Below, piece after piece: positions 9,618-17,559 of a DNA stretch of 64,000 nt. The position numbers were made by a program, and so were the translations under genes. The notes beneath the pieces were generated by a model. The model searched no databases. It saw only the letters and a program-made list of their open reading frames with translations, and was not told where the DNA came from. Origin of the DNA: Nitrospira sp. (GTDB lineage Bacteria > Nitrospirota > Nitrospiria > Nitrospirales > Nitrospiraceae); assembly GCA_029194675.1 (NCBI GenBank), contig JARFXP010000001.1, positions 806,001-870,000 of the forward strand, written 5' to 3'. Position 1 is the stretch's first letter. Each line of letters starts with the position of its first letter.

Positions 9618-10841
9618 TCAAGAGAGTCCGCCTTGGTCACCTTCCGTGGATGATTGCTCTGACGAGGGTTCTTGCGTGTTGGGACGGTCTTCGTCGGATG
9701 CCGGCGTGACGATGCGCACCTTGTCGCCTTCGAGCAATGCGTTGCTCGGATTGTTGATGATGCGGTCGCTTGCGGAAAGCCCCTTTTCCACTTCGATAAT
9801 TTGGTTCGTGAGCTTGCTGATCGTGATGCGTTTGAAGTGGACGCGGTCATCCTCGGTCACCACGGCCACCTGTGCATTGTGCTCCTGAAACACCAGCGCG
9901 GTGTACGGCATCGTGAAGGCTTGCCTATCGACCGGTGCCGTGATCTGGACCTGGGCGTAAGAGCCGGGCCAAAGCGCATGATCTTTATTGTCGATCGTGA
10001 AGACCGTGGTCGCGGTGCGTGTGCCCGGCTCAAAGTGACGGGCGATGGTCAGGAAGCTGAAGGTAAAATGGCGATCGGGCAATTGCGGCACCGTCACGTC
10101 GACCGTCAGGCCCGGGTGAAGGAAAGGGCCGAACCGCGACGGCACATTGACAAAGAGACGCAATTTATCGACGATGGCCACCGTAAAGAGGTTGGTGATC
10201 CCGTTGGGGGAGCTGAGATTGCCTTCCTTACTGACCAAATCACCGACATTGATGTTGCGCTGGACGACCACGCCGTCAAAGGGGGCAAGGATCTTTTTGA
10301 ACCCGATGAACGCGTCGATGTTCTTGACCTTTTGCTCGGCTGCCTTGACCAGAGCCGCCTGGGTTTTCATATGCTGTTCTTCCACCGTGATCGACTGTTC
10401 GGAAACCGCATAGGTTGAGCGCAGCGCGATCAAACGTTTCGCCGTCACTTCGGCGAGTTTATACCTAGCGCGCACCGATTTCAGATCGGCCTTGGCCTTC
10501 CGATATTCGGCGTCGAGATCCGGCGTGCTGATTTCGGCGAGGAGGTCACCCTTTTTCACCCGGGCTCCGTAGGTCGTGTACCACATTTTCACATAGCCCG
10601 TGACCCGCGCGTAGATCGGCGCTTCGTACCAGCCCACAATGTTGCCGGGAAGAGTAATTGTCTCGGTCGGCGGCACCGCCGTGGGAAGGGTGACGATCAC
10701 GGCAGGGACGGTTTCTTCAAGCGGCTCGTGACGAAGCTCCGCAGCGTCGTTTTTGCCGTCATAAAGGCGGTAGCCGAGATACAGCAAGCACAACAGAATC
10801 ACTAGAGCGACAATGACTCTTCCACGGCGACGGACAATCAT
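9618..10841 (-). CDS. Second RND efflux adaptor, without its permease
   Basis: A 407-residue adaptor closely similar throughout to the one at 3935-5137: the same anchor (LLCLLYLGYRLYDG), the same lipoyl half-motifs (VKKGDLLAEISTPDLDAEY and ILAPFDGVVVQRNINVGDLV) and the same barrel sequence. The ATG at 10841 corresponds to the start of the paralogue. An in-frame extension to 11225 is open but encodes permease remnants rather than a natural N-terminus. No permease gene survives next to it. It may work with the RND permease at 5134 or with one elsewhere. Confidence 0.85.
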   Translation of the reverse strand: MIVRRRGRVIVALVILLCLLYLGYRLYDGKNDAAELRHEPLEETVPAVIVTLPTAVPPTETITLPGNIVGWYEAPIYARVTGYVKMWYTTYGARVKKGDLLAEISTPDLDAEYRKAKADLKSVRARYKLAEVTAKRLIALRSTYAVSEQSITVEEQHMKTQAALVKAAEQKVKNIDAFIGFKKILAPFDGVVVQRNINVGDLVSKEGNLSSPNGITNLFTVAIVDKLRLFVNVPSRFGPFLHPGLTVDVTVPQLPDRHFTFSFLTIARHFEPGTRTATTVFTIDNKDHALWPGSYAQVQITAPVDRQAFTMPYTALVFQEHNAQVAVVTEDDRVHFKRITISKLTNQIIEVEKGLSASDRIINNPSNALLEGDKVRIVTPASDEDRPNTQEPSSEQSSTEGDQGGLS

Positions 10842-11080
10842 CTGTTCGAGCGACACACCGCAGCACCTCCGGAACTCACGGAGGTGCTGCTGAAATCGGA
10901 CGAGGATGCTCCGCGACGGTATCACACCGGCCTGCTCATCGTACTTATGCGCCTCCTGCGACATGAATGAGGCTTCTTCAATATTTTTCTCTGATATTTT
11001 GCCATGCTCGACCTCAAATGCGCGACAGAATAAAGGAGGTGAAGGAGCAGCGCCATCATAACGGCCTCCGAGAGAGGCTT
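10842..11080 (-). pseudogene. Ghost of an RND permease upstream of the orphan adaptor
   Basis: Reading the minus strand, short blocks match the intact permease in the same order. LSEAVMMA (11051-11074) matches AEAVIIAM, FILSR (about 11020-11034) matches SFILSRTLV, MAKY (about 10992-11003) matches TMAKYLL, and RFQQHLREFRR (about 10868-10900) matches TRFQAGFERRFNRFRQ. The blocks lie in different frames with stops between them. This indicates a second permease-adaptor operon whose permease was largely deleted and then decayed. The comparison was made by eye. Confidence 0.55.
10860..10890. other. Perfect 12-bp inverted repeat
   Basis: GCAGCACCTCCG (10860-10871) and CGGAGGTGCTGC (10879-10890) form a perfect 12-bp stem with a 7-base loop, 19 bases upstream of the start of the orphan adaptor. 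It lies in decayed permease sequence. It could act as an attenuator or operator, or have arisen by chance or template switching. Confidence 0.45.
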
Positions 11081-11277
11081 GGATCGGTAGTCGGAGGCAC
11101 CGGCATTGCCGCTCGCTCTTCGTCATTTTAGAACAATAAGAGCGGCACTTTGAAACCATACTGAGCAGCATTTTGTGACGAGTGATACTTGACAACAACT
11201 CCCAGTGTTCGGATAGTGCCACCAACCATGCTTACCTATGATGCTGGCTTGTCGGGATAGGCTCTGAGAAGAATCCG

Positions 11278-12006
11278 ATGGCGATGCAACTTGGAAAAGT
11301 GGTTCCGTTTGGCCGGTCACTGGACGAATATCGCCTGATGTTCGGATTATCGGAAGTTGACCTCGAACGTAATATTGTAGGGGTTGGAGATGGGCCGGCG
11401 AGTTTCAACGCAGAAATGCATGTGATGGGCAAACGTGTCGTCTCGATCGACCCACTATTCACATTCAGTGCGGACGATATCGAAAAACAATTCCATGCCG
11501 TGGTTGACAACATCATCGAGCAGGTGAAGGGCACACCTGATGATTGGGTGTGGACATACCATCGTTCACCAGAACATCTACGCGAAAACCGAGTGAAAGT
11601 CTTAACTCGCTTCATAGCCGACTATGATGTCGGGAAAAGAGACGGACGATATCTCGTCGGGGAGTTACCGAACCTTGAATTCCGGAACGATCAATTCGAT
11701 TTGGCACTCTGTTCCCATTTCTTATTTCTCTACTCGGACCACTTCTCCTATGAGTTCCATCTTGCAAGCGTGCTCGACATGCTTCGTGTGGCAAAAGAGG
11801 TTCGTATCTTCCCGCTGATGACGCTCACACTCGAGCCTTCCCCCTATGTCGAGCCGCTCATTCGAAAGGTCGAGTCATTAGGATATGCAGCTGGAGGTCA
11901 GTCGGTTCAGTATCAGCTTCAACGAGGAGGCAACCAGATGCTACGCATTACGAGGCAAACCCATTCTGCGCTTCACGACGACACGCGAAAGACGATATGC
12001 CGGTGA
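11278..12006 (+). CDS. Putative SAM-dependent methyltransferase-like protein
   Basis: A 242-residue cytoplasmic protein. A glycine-rich motif I-like segment (NIVGVGDGPASFNAEM) is followed by an acidic strand end (VVSIDPLFTF), as in class I methyltransferases. A DLALCSHFLFLYS segment occupies the motif IV position. The substrate is unknown. It is divergent from the orphan RND adaptor, and its 3' end runs to within 35 bases of the OsmC gene. No helix-turn-helix or membrane segment is seen. Confidence 0.6.
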   Translation: MAMQLGKVVPFGRSLDEYRLMFGLSEVDLERNIVGVGDGPASFNAEMHVMGKRVVSIDPLFTFSADDIEKQFHAVVDNIIEQVKGTPDDWVWTYHRSPEHLRENRVKVLTRFIADYDVGKRDGRYLVGELPNLEFRNDQFDLALCSHFLFLYSDHFSYEFHLASVLDMLRVAKEVRIFPLMTLTLEPSPYVEPLIRKVESLGYAAGGQSVQYQLQRGGNQMLRITRQTHSALHDDTRKTICR

Positions 12007-12040
12007 GCTAGCATATCAGTCATCCCTAATGAGGCCCTCT

Positions 12041-12424
12041 ATGATTCGTGCAGACAGCCAACTTGCAAAATTTCACACACAGTTCACAAACGGAGAACAC
12101 GTTTCGGTATCAGATACAACACATGATAAGGGCGGCGGGGGTCGTGGATTCCGTCCTCACGAACTACTCGAAGCCGCTTTGGCGAATTGCATGAACATGA
12201 CCGTACGCATGGCTGCTGAGAAACATGCCATTCCGCTTTCCGGCGTATCAGTCGCCGTCTCGCTCAACCGCAATACCCCTGATGGTCCGTTGTGCGAATA
12301 CAGCGTGGAGCTTCCAGACGGATTATCTGAGACAGACAAGACTCTGCTCCTGTCAGCAGTAGAAAGATGTCCCGTTCGCACCACGTTATCTAAACCGTTC
12401 CGGTTCAAGCTTTGTGGGCAATGA
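12041..12424 (+). CDS. OsmC/Ohr-family protein
   Basis: 127 residues from the ATG at 12041, which has GAGG six bases upstream; a second ATG lies at 12029. The family pattern is visible: a beta-rich start, a GG..RGFRPHELLEAALANC segment with the first redox cysteine, and a second cysteine in VERCPVRTTLSKPF. OsmC/Ohr proteins reduce organic hydroperoxides through this cysteine pair. The residues after the first cysteine (MNMTVRMAAE) fit the OsmC helix. The gene probably shares a transcript with the methyltransferase-like gene upstream. Confidence 0.85.
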   Translation: MIRADSQLAKFHTQFTNGEHVSVSDTTHDKGGGGRGFRPHELLEAALANCMNMTVRMAAEKHAIPLSGVSVAVSLNRNTPDGPLCEYSVELPDGLSETDKTLLLSAVERCPVRTTLSKPFRFKLCGQ

Positions 12425-12478
12425 CGGGCCTAGTTCCGCATGGCAGCGGCACTGCGCTTGTTGAGCTCAGAACTCGGG

Positions 12479-12543
12479 GTTGTCTGCCACTGGAAGGCAA
12501 CCTGCAGACAACAGGCCTTCTTGTTCATCCTGCGACGCAGGAT
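12479..12543 (+). terminator. Two successive hairpins after the OsmC gene
   Basis: GTTGTCTGC (12479-12487) pairs with GCAGACAAC (12504-12512). ATCCTGC (12527-12533) pairs with GCAGGAT (12537-12543). They fill the gap between OsmC and the next gene. Neither has a clean T tract. The second resembles the palindrome at 2228-2239, including the flanking C and ACA. Confidence 0.4.
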
Positions 12544-12561
12544 ACACACCTGAACCGATGA

Positions 12562-13143
12562 ATGACTAAACCTCAACCAACCCGGAAGGACAGCCCCCAA
12601 AAACGTCGGTATCTGTTTGTCGGTTCAATTACACTTGTAGGGTTCGCTCTGATCGCGGCATCTGTAACGATTGTGTCGATGCGAGGAGGAAGTCAGCAGA
12701 CTGGGGAGCGTGCTCGGATGACGGTGCGAGAAGCGACGATCGTCGGCCCACTCGTCCAGCACAACGTCCCAACAGCAACGGTCCTCCTCAAAAATGCCGG
12801 GCAGTCCCCTGCACTGGCGACTAAAGCCCGCCTGGTGATGACCGTTTGGACCTCTAACAGATTCCCGGATTGGGACATGCCCCTAAAACTGACGACGGAT
12901 GTCGAAGAAATTGGAGAAGTTGGTCAGGAAGCTACCCTGCGGCGGACAGTCGCTTTAATAACCCCACTGACCGACGTGCAGGGCATGCATTTGGAGCGCA
13001 AGGACTGGTTCATTGTGATACTTGGAATCGTGTCGTACGCTGATATTCTCGGCAATCCGCATGAAACGAAACTCTGCCTCATCTGGCGGGATACCTCCAC
13101 TCAACGCCTGAGTCCTTGCGAGAAATGGAATGAGACAGATTAA
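12562..13143 (+). CDS. Membrane-anchored protein of unknown function
   Basis: A 193-residue protein with a basic N-terminus and one membrane segment at about residues 16-40 (YLFVGSITLVGFALIAASV), then a soluble, probably periplasmic domain rich in beta strands (PTATVLLKNAGQSPALATKA). The VLLKNAGQSPA pattern recalls Ig-like periplasmic domains found in many uncharacterised proteins. No catalytic motif is seen. It converges with the gene at 13172. Confidence 0.6.
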   Translation: MTKPQPTRKDSPQKRRYLFVGSITLVGFALIAASVTIVSMRGGSQQTGERARMTVREATIVGPLVQHNVPTATVLLKNAGQSPALATKARLVMTVWTSNRFPDWDMPLKLTTDVEEIGEVGQEATLRRTVALITPLTDVQGMHLERKDWFIVILGIVSYADILGNPHETKLCLIWRDTSTQRLSPCEKWNETD

Positions 13144-13171
13144 CACGCCTGCACTGACTTCGAGTGTACGC

Positions 13172-13654
13172 TCAGCGTTCTGGGTTGCGTGCTGCGGTGA
13201 CCGCCGAGGCAAACTTCAGCAGACTCGCCCGTTCATTGTCGTCAAGCGCCAACAGGAGATGGGCTTCCTCACCATGCATCAAGCGCAGGCTTAGGAAGGG
13301 CTCTTCTCGACGCTTTTCTCGGTTCTCCCACATCGCGTCGATCAGCTGCACCTTGTCCAATTGACCGACCGATACGACATCGTACCGGAAATAGGAATCA
13401 CCGATGACGATGTCGAATACCACGTTCCCCGCCGTCAGTAGTACCAGATTGAACCGACCTTGATCCTCGTATCCTTCCGGTAAGAATTTATTGATGTGAC
13501 AAAGCGCAACCTTACGGTCGCCCAACGCCTTGCGAAATTTCTCTTTCAATGCGTCGTAATCGATTTGCAGGGCCTTTTCATCCGGCCCGGTCGCCGCTAC
13601 GGCCGCCGCTTCCGCTTTCGAGAAAATATCATCGGCGGACATCAATCCTGACAT
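13172..13654 (-). CDS. Conserved-looking cytoplasmic protein of unknown function
   Basis: A 160-residue soluble protein without signal or membrane segment. It has a charged helical start and a central beta-rich part (FNLVLLTAGNVVFDIVIGDSYFRYDVVSV), followed by a segment rich in arginine and leucine. The start is supported by GAGAGGA upstream of the ATG. The central strands could form a PH-like or Tubby-like fold, but this is speculation. Confidence 0.6.
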   Translation of the reverse strand: MSGLMSADDIFSKAEAAAVAATGPDEKALQIDYDALKEKFRKALGDRKVALCHINKFLPEGYEDQGRFNLVLLTAGNVVFDIVIGDSYFRYDVVSVGQLDKVQLIDAMWENREKRREEPFLSLRLMHGEEAHLLLALDDNERASLLKFASAVTAARNPER

Positions 13655-13761
13655 AGTGTTCCTCTCTCAGTTGTTGAAGTGAATGTGACGTTGATCTTGG
13701 GAAGTGTACGGTACCCGGCCATCTGCCGCAATTGCAAGGGGCTTGAGCAGGTGAGATCGGT

Positions 13762-15240
13762 CTATCGCCTAGCCGACACAACGTGAGAAAATCGCTGAGC
13801 ACCGGCCTCGTCCACCACCGTCACCTCGAACGCATCTTTGGTGACCCGAACCAGGCCGAAATTATAGTACCCCGACTCGTAAAAGATCTGCCTCGGATGC
13901 AGTTCCTCGCGAGTCGGCGCGAACCTTCCTGAGGGTGCAGAGAGCGGCCCTGCGATGTATTCGTGAAAATCGACGACGCCGTCTTGATCAGGATCATAAG
14001 CGTTTGCCTGTGCCCAATGCACGTCGCCTGCAAGAAAGACGACATTCTTGATCTTGTGCTTGAGAATCACATCAACAATGACCTGCCGTTCCCGCTCGAA
14101 CCCGGTACCGTCCGGCCCTCCGGCCCAGCCATCATAGCCGGGAACATCGACGTTGCCACCTTTTGGAATCGAGAGCGGAACGGAGGTCACGATCACTTTC
14201 CATGTCGCAGTTGAAGTGCGGAGCCCATCGAGCAACCAGGCCAATTGTGTTGCTCCGAGCATGGTCTTGGCCGGACCATCCGGATCGGCATTACGACTCC
14301 GATATTGCCTGGTATCCAGAATAAAGAGTTCGAGGTCGGCACCATAACGTACCAGCCGGTAGAGACGATGCGGATCCTGTGCCGGGGAAGCGATTGGCCA
14401 GTACTCCCGCAATGCCTCCCGGCCTGCCGGCATCTGCTCGTCAAACGGGCCAGAAAAATTGTTCCTCACGTCATGATCATCCCACATCACATACACTGGC
14501 ACAGTTTCTAAAAGCCGACGCAAAGACTTGGCCTCACGTTGGTAGCGATGGCGTGCCCGATACTCCTGTAACGTAGTCGCTTTGAAAGCGGCACCAGGCT
14601 CGTTCGGCGGGGAAGTGCAGATATGATCGCTATAAATCGTGTCGCCGAGAAATAGAAAGAAGTCTGGATTGTGTCGTTGGATCACATCGAAGATGGAATA
14701 GCCGTCGGTCCCCTGGCGGCATTGTCCTCCACCTCCAAGATCTCCACTCCAGGCAAACGTCACCGGTGCGGACGTCGTCCCATCCGGCAGACTGGTGAAC
14801 TCTCCCCTCGCCGCAACCTTCGTTGGAACCTGTTGGTTGCCCTGCTCTCTCGGCGCAATCAGGATGTGGTAGCGATATCGCGTCGCGGGACTGAGCCTTT
14901 GAAGAGGGATGGTCAACGTATAATCCGTCTCCGCCGTCGTCGTCAGTTCCGCCGTGCGAGACACCGGTTCCACTACCGTCGCCAGCTTCGATGCCCGTTC
15001 CCAGGTTGAGAGCGATGCCCATTCGACCTGTACGATGGCCGGCCCATCAGTTCGCAGCCAGAGCAACGCGCTGGTGGAACTGATATCACCGACGGCGACA
15101 CCTTGAGGCAAAAGGTCCGCTCTCGATGCGGATGAATCTCCTGATGGACTGCTCCCCAGGCTCCTTGCCATCAAAGCGCTGCAACTGATGGGGACTGTTG
15201 CGAGAACGAGGAAAAGGACGACGAGAGAGAATACTTGCAT
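13762..15240 (-). CDS. phoD: PhoD-like alkaline phosphatase/phosphodiesterase
   Basis: 492 residues from the ATG at 15240, which has a TAGGAG ribosome site; the frame is open further upstream but without support. A signal with a lipobox-like VPISCSA follows the start. An N-terminal Fn3-like domain leads into the PhoD metallophosphatase core. Metal-ligand motifs are GDTIYSDH, WDDHDVRNNF and LAGDVHWAQAN. PhoD enzymes are secreted, iron/calcium-dependent phosphomonoesterases or diesterases that release phosphate from organic esters. No Pho box was recognised. Confidence 0.9.
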   Translation of the reverse strand: MQVFSLVVLFLVLATVPISCSALMARSLGSSPSGDSSASRADLLPQGVAVGDISSTSALLWLRTDGPAIVQVEWASLSTWERASKLATVVEPVSRTAELTTTAETDYTLTIPLQRLSPATRYRYHILIAPREQGNQQVPTKVAARGEFTSLPDGTTSAPVTFAWSGDLGGGGQCRQGTDGYSIFDVIQRHNPDFFLFLGDTIYSDHICTSPPNEPGAAFKATTLQEYRARHRYQREAKSLRRLLETVPVYVMWDDHDVRNNFSGPFDEQMPAGREALREYWPIASPAQDPHRLYRLVRYGADLELFILDTRQYRSRNADPDGPAKTMLGATQLAWLLDGLRTSTATWKVIVTSVPLSIPKGGNVDVPGYDGWAGGPDGTGFERERQVIVDVILKHKIKNVVFLAGDVHWAQANAYDPDQDGVVDFHEYIAGPLSAPSGRFAPTREELHPRQIFYESGYYNFGLVRVTKDAFEVTVVDEAGAQRFSHVVSARR

Positions 15241-15351
15241 AGGAACACTCCTACCCGAGCAAGTCGGCAAGGTCAAGAGACAGTCTTGGCCGGAGCCTTG
15301 AAAATTGACAACGCCGACCGGCATACTGAGGAGCATCACCGGGAGAATTAC

Positions 15352-15588
15352 ATGCTGGACACCAGTTGCTGCGTGCCTGATTGCCTGGCGAGCCCCTATG
15401 CCCCGGCCGGGACTCGATCCGTTTGCAAAGACCATTTCCTCAACTTTCTCACCTGGAGGCGTCGTCGTGGCACTCAGATGTTTCATGCCTACGCCGGCAT
15501 GACGATGGAGCAACGCGATGCCATCGTCGGTGAATGGATGAAATCAATGCGACTCGACGAAGTACCAGCTACCCCATCGAAAATCTGA
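15352..15588 (+). CDS. Small cysteine-rich protein of unknown function
   Basis: 78 residues from the ATG at 15352, preceded by GGGAGA at good spacing. The N-terminus carries CC-x3-C and a later C-x2-H (VCKDHF), the make-up of a small zinc-binding knuckle. It is followed by a basic FLTWRRRRGTQMF block and a GMTMEQRDAIVGEW helix. The organisation suggests a small nucleic-acid- or protein-binding regulator. It is divergent from phoD. Confidence 0.6.
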   Translation: MLDTSCCVPDCLASPYAPAGTRSVCKDHFLNFLTWRRRRGTQMFHAYAGMTMEQRDAIVGEWMKSMRLDEVPATPSKI

Positions 15589-15605
15589 CCAACCATCGTC
15601 CTGCG

Positions 15606-16052
15606 CTACAACGACAATCTATACAGATAGAACTCGTCCCGCTGCCACTCCATCGCTTCATAGAGCCGTTGTGCCGACCTGTTCGTAATCGCCGTCGCTA
15701 ATTCCAAACGAACGGCACCAGCCGTACGAGCGGTCTCGGCCGCAGAAGCGAGCAATCGAGTTCCAACACCTCGCCGCCTGGCTTCAGGTATGACAAACAA
15801 GTCGCTGAGCAGATACATCGGTGCGGCAAGGATCGAAGAGAACGTCGGAAAGAGTTGCACAAAGCCGACCGCGCTCCCAGCACGATTTTCAGCCATCAGC
15901 ACGACAGATTCATTCCGAGATAGACGATCACTCAAGAATCGCCGGGCAACGACCAGGTTTGATGGTTGCCCATAAACCTGACGGTAGGCATCGAACAACG
16001 CCGCGAGCCGGTCAAGATCGTGAATACTGGCTCGACGTACGCTGTCGGTCAT
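15606..16052 (-). CDS. GNAT-family N-acetyltransferase
   Basis: 148 residues from the ATG at 16052. It starts with the typical VRRASIHDLDRLAALF pattern. The acetyl-CoA-binding motif A is clear (LFVIPEARRRGVGTRLL, with the R-x-x-G-x-G/A core), and the protein ends with an ITNRSAQRLYEAMEW motif B. The acceptor substrate is unknown. Its start is 57 bases downstream of the toxin gene end, so it may be transcribed together with the toxin-antitoxin pair, although GNAT toxins usually have a different partner type. Confidence 0.85.
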   Translation of the reverse strand: MTDSVRRASIHDLDRLAALFDAYRQVYGQPSNLVVARRFLSDRLSRNESVVLMAENRAGSAVGFVQLFPTFSSILAAPMYLLSDLFVIPEARRRGVGTRLLASAAETARTAGAVRLELATAITNRSAQRLYEAMEWQRDEFYLYRLSL

Positions 16053-16108
16053 GAGCCCATCATGTGGACAAAATGAAGTGCCGTCGGTCGCGCCGACAAT
16101 CTCACCCG

Positions 16109-16405
16109 CTACTGAACAATTCTCTCTTTCCAATAGCCTGGACGCCGACTGTGGTGGGCTACAGCTTCTATCCGTAGAACATCTGCCGTGATGCTGTAGT
16201 ACAGGGTAAATGGGAAGCGAGTGAGGATGAACTTGCGAAGGTTTGGATCGGCGGGAGCCCCGATCTGCGGTTGGCTCACCAATAAATCGACGATGCGGCG
16301 AATTTCACACTGGAACCGATCGCCCAAACCAGGGACGTGTCGTTCGTAGTATGCGGCCGCCTCAATAAGTTCCACTTCGGCTTCCGGGTGGAACTCGAAC
16401 GTCAT
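16109..16405 (-). CDS. ParE/RelE-family toxin
   Basis: A 98-residue protein with the ParE/RelE superfamily layout: EFHPEAEVELIEAAAYYE as the first strand and helix, GDRFQCEIRRI, then the C-terminal strands FPFTLYYSI and LRIEAVAHHSRRPGYWKER. Family toxins act on gyrase or on ribosome-bound mRNA; which applies here cannot be told. It overlaps the antitoxin gene by 4 bases, with antitoxin first, the standard order for this type II module. Confidence 0.88.
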   Translation of the reverse strand: MTFEFHPEAEVELIEAAAYYERHVPGLGDRFQCEIRRIVDLLVSQPQIGAPADPNLRKFILTRFPFTLYYSITADVLRIEAVAHHSRRPGYWKERIVQ

Positions 16406-16635
16406 CGTTCCAAACGGGCACGGAGATTTTCAAAGACTCGCTCGCCGGGGACCGGCTTCACTTTCCCTTCCAAGACCTCACGATGTCGGCGTTGCGCTTC
16501 TGCCAACCAAGCCTGCTCAACATCTACATCAGCCGGTCCATCCAGTTCCGCGATCAGCATCCGCAGCAGATCGGTTTTATCTTCTCGGCTCAACGATCGA
16601 ATCTTGGCTTCAATCTCAGCAACATCGGCCGACAT
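16402..16635 (-). CDS. Addiction-module antitoxin component
   Basis: 77 residues from the ATG at 16635, which follows GGGAGG; an ATG four codons upstream is less well placed. It has the short helical pattern of the 'putative addiction module component' family: IEAKIRSLSREDKTDLLRML, then EQAWLAEAQRRHREVLEG. It should neutralise the overlapping toxin downstream. A perfect palindrome upstream is a likely autoregulatory operator. Similar architecture to the antitoxin at 17169 suggests the two modules are related. Confidence 0.85.
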   Translation of the reverse strand: MSADVAEIEAKIRSLSREDKTDLLRMLIAELDGPADVDVEQAWLAEAQRRHREVLEGKVKPVPGERVFENLRARLER

Positions 16636-16667
16636 ACAACCTCCCATGGATCAAGGAACTGTCATGC

Positions 16668-16683
16668 AGTTTACGGGTAAACT
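16668..16683. promoter_or_regulatory. Palindromic operator candidate for the toxin-antitoxin module
   Basis: AGTTTAC-GG-GTAAACT is a perfect 16-bp palindrome starting 32 bases upstream of the antitoxin start. Its location and symmetry are typical of antitoxin-bound operators. No equivalent is visible upstream of the second module. Confidence 0.5.
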
Positions 16684-16874
16684 CTAGCCAGAGCTCTTCC
16701 GCATGTCAACGATCGTCCGAAGAGTCCATGGGGTTCCGACAAGATGCCTCCATCACCATAGCCGAATGTAGCGCTGTCGTCGCCGAGTGGGTGAGAATCC
16801 TGCTTCTCGACGATGTCCCCTTCACCACCCAGAAGCCTGACCAACCTCGTCCATGCACCTTCTTGCTTCTCTGG

Positions 16875-17168
16875 TCACTTCCGACCCACCCAATACATCG
16901 GTCGGCGTTTCAGGTTCATGACCGCCAACACTCGGATTTTGTCGGGCTTTATGGAATAGAGAAGCGCTTAGGGAAATCGGAGAACAAGTCGCCGGCGGAC
17001 TGTCTTCGTGATCAGCGAACCAGCTTCGGGGAAGTTCACGATGGCTTGAGTACAGCGCTCAACCTCGTCGAGGAGCGCCGCTCCCAGCCTGGGATTTTCT
17101 GACTCGTAGTACTGTGCGGCTTCGTTCAATTCACGGTGGGCTAACCGATGATAGGAAACTCGCTCCAT
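16875..17168 (-). pseudogene. ParE/RelE-family toxin with an in-frame stop
   Basis: The frame from 17168 reads 66 residues (YHRLAHRELNEAAQYYE onward) to a TAA at 16968-16970 after LVLRFP. It then continues in the same frame with ALLYSIKPDKIRVLAVMNL and KRRPMYWVGRK to a TGA at 16875-16877. The full 97-codon frame matches the normal toxin length and its C-terminal strands, and a single base change from a tyrosine codon would produce the TAA. The ATG follows the antitoxin stop directly. The truncated product lacks the C-terminal strands and is probably inactive. Confidence 0.8.
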
Positions 17169-17393
17169 TCATTTCAGCTTGGCCCATGCATCGTGGAACA
17201 CCTTCGCGGCCGGCACGTCAACGCCAGGATCGGCATCCATCTCCACATCTCTGCGCTGCGCCTCCTCCGCCCAAAGCCTGGCATTTTCCGCCTCGGAAAG
17301 ATTTTCTAAACTCTCCAAAAGTTTCCCCGCCAAGCGCGCTCGCGACTTTGGGTCGAGCTTCAATACCTCGGCTTCAAGTTCATTAATACTCAT
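17169..17393 (-). CDS. Addiction-module antitoxin of the disrupted module
   Basis: A 74-residue helical protein of the same addiction-module component family as 16402-16635: EAEVLKLDPKSRARLAGKLL, then RLWAEEAQRRDVEMDADPG. It is intact although its toxin carries a nonsense codon. It may be a free antitoxin able to protect against related toxins, but this is inference. Confidence 0.82.
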   Translation of the reverse strand: MSINELEAEVLKLDPKSRARLAGKLLESLENLSEAENARLWAEEAQRRDVEMDADPGVDVPAAKVFHDAWAKLK

Positions 17394-17559
17394 GGGCGCA
17401 TTCTACACCAACCGGATTCTTGAACCAACCAATACCGCAGCGCACCCGATGATAATTTTCAACCCTGCTTCCCATCAGCAGCACGGTCGCCGCCGAATGG
17501 AAGAAAACCCTCCCCCTCGAGCGTGTCGGCTCCGGTGATCTGGTTAGCCGCTTTCATCT

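Noticed and set aside
10842..11225. N-terminal extension of the orphan RND adaptor
   Set aside because: The extension matches decayed permease sequence, and alignment with the paralogue places the start at 10841.
16968..17168. The 66-codon toxin frame as a complete short gene
   Set aside because: The same frame continues with normal toxin sequence past one TAA, so it is a truncated gene rather than a short family member.
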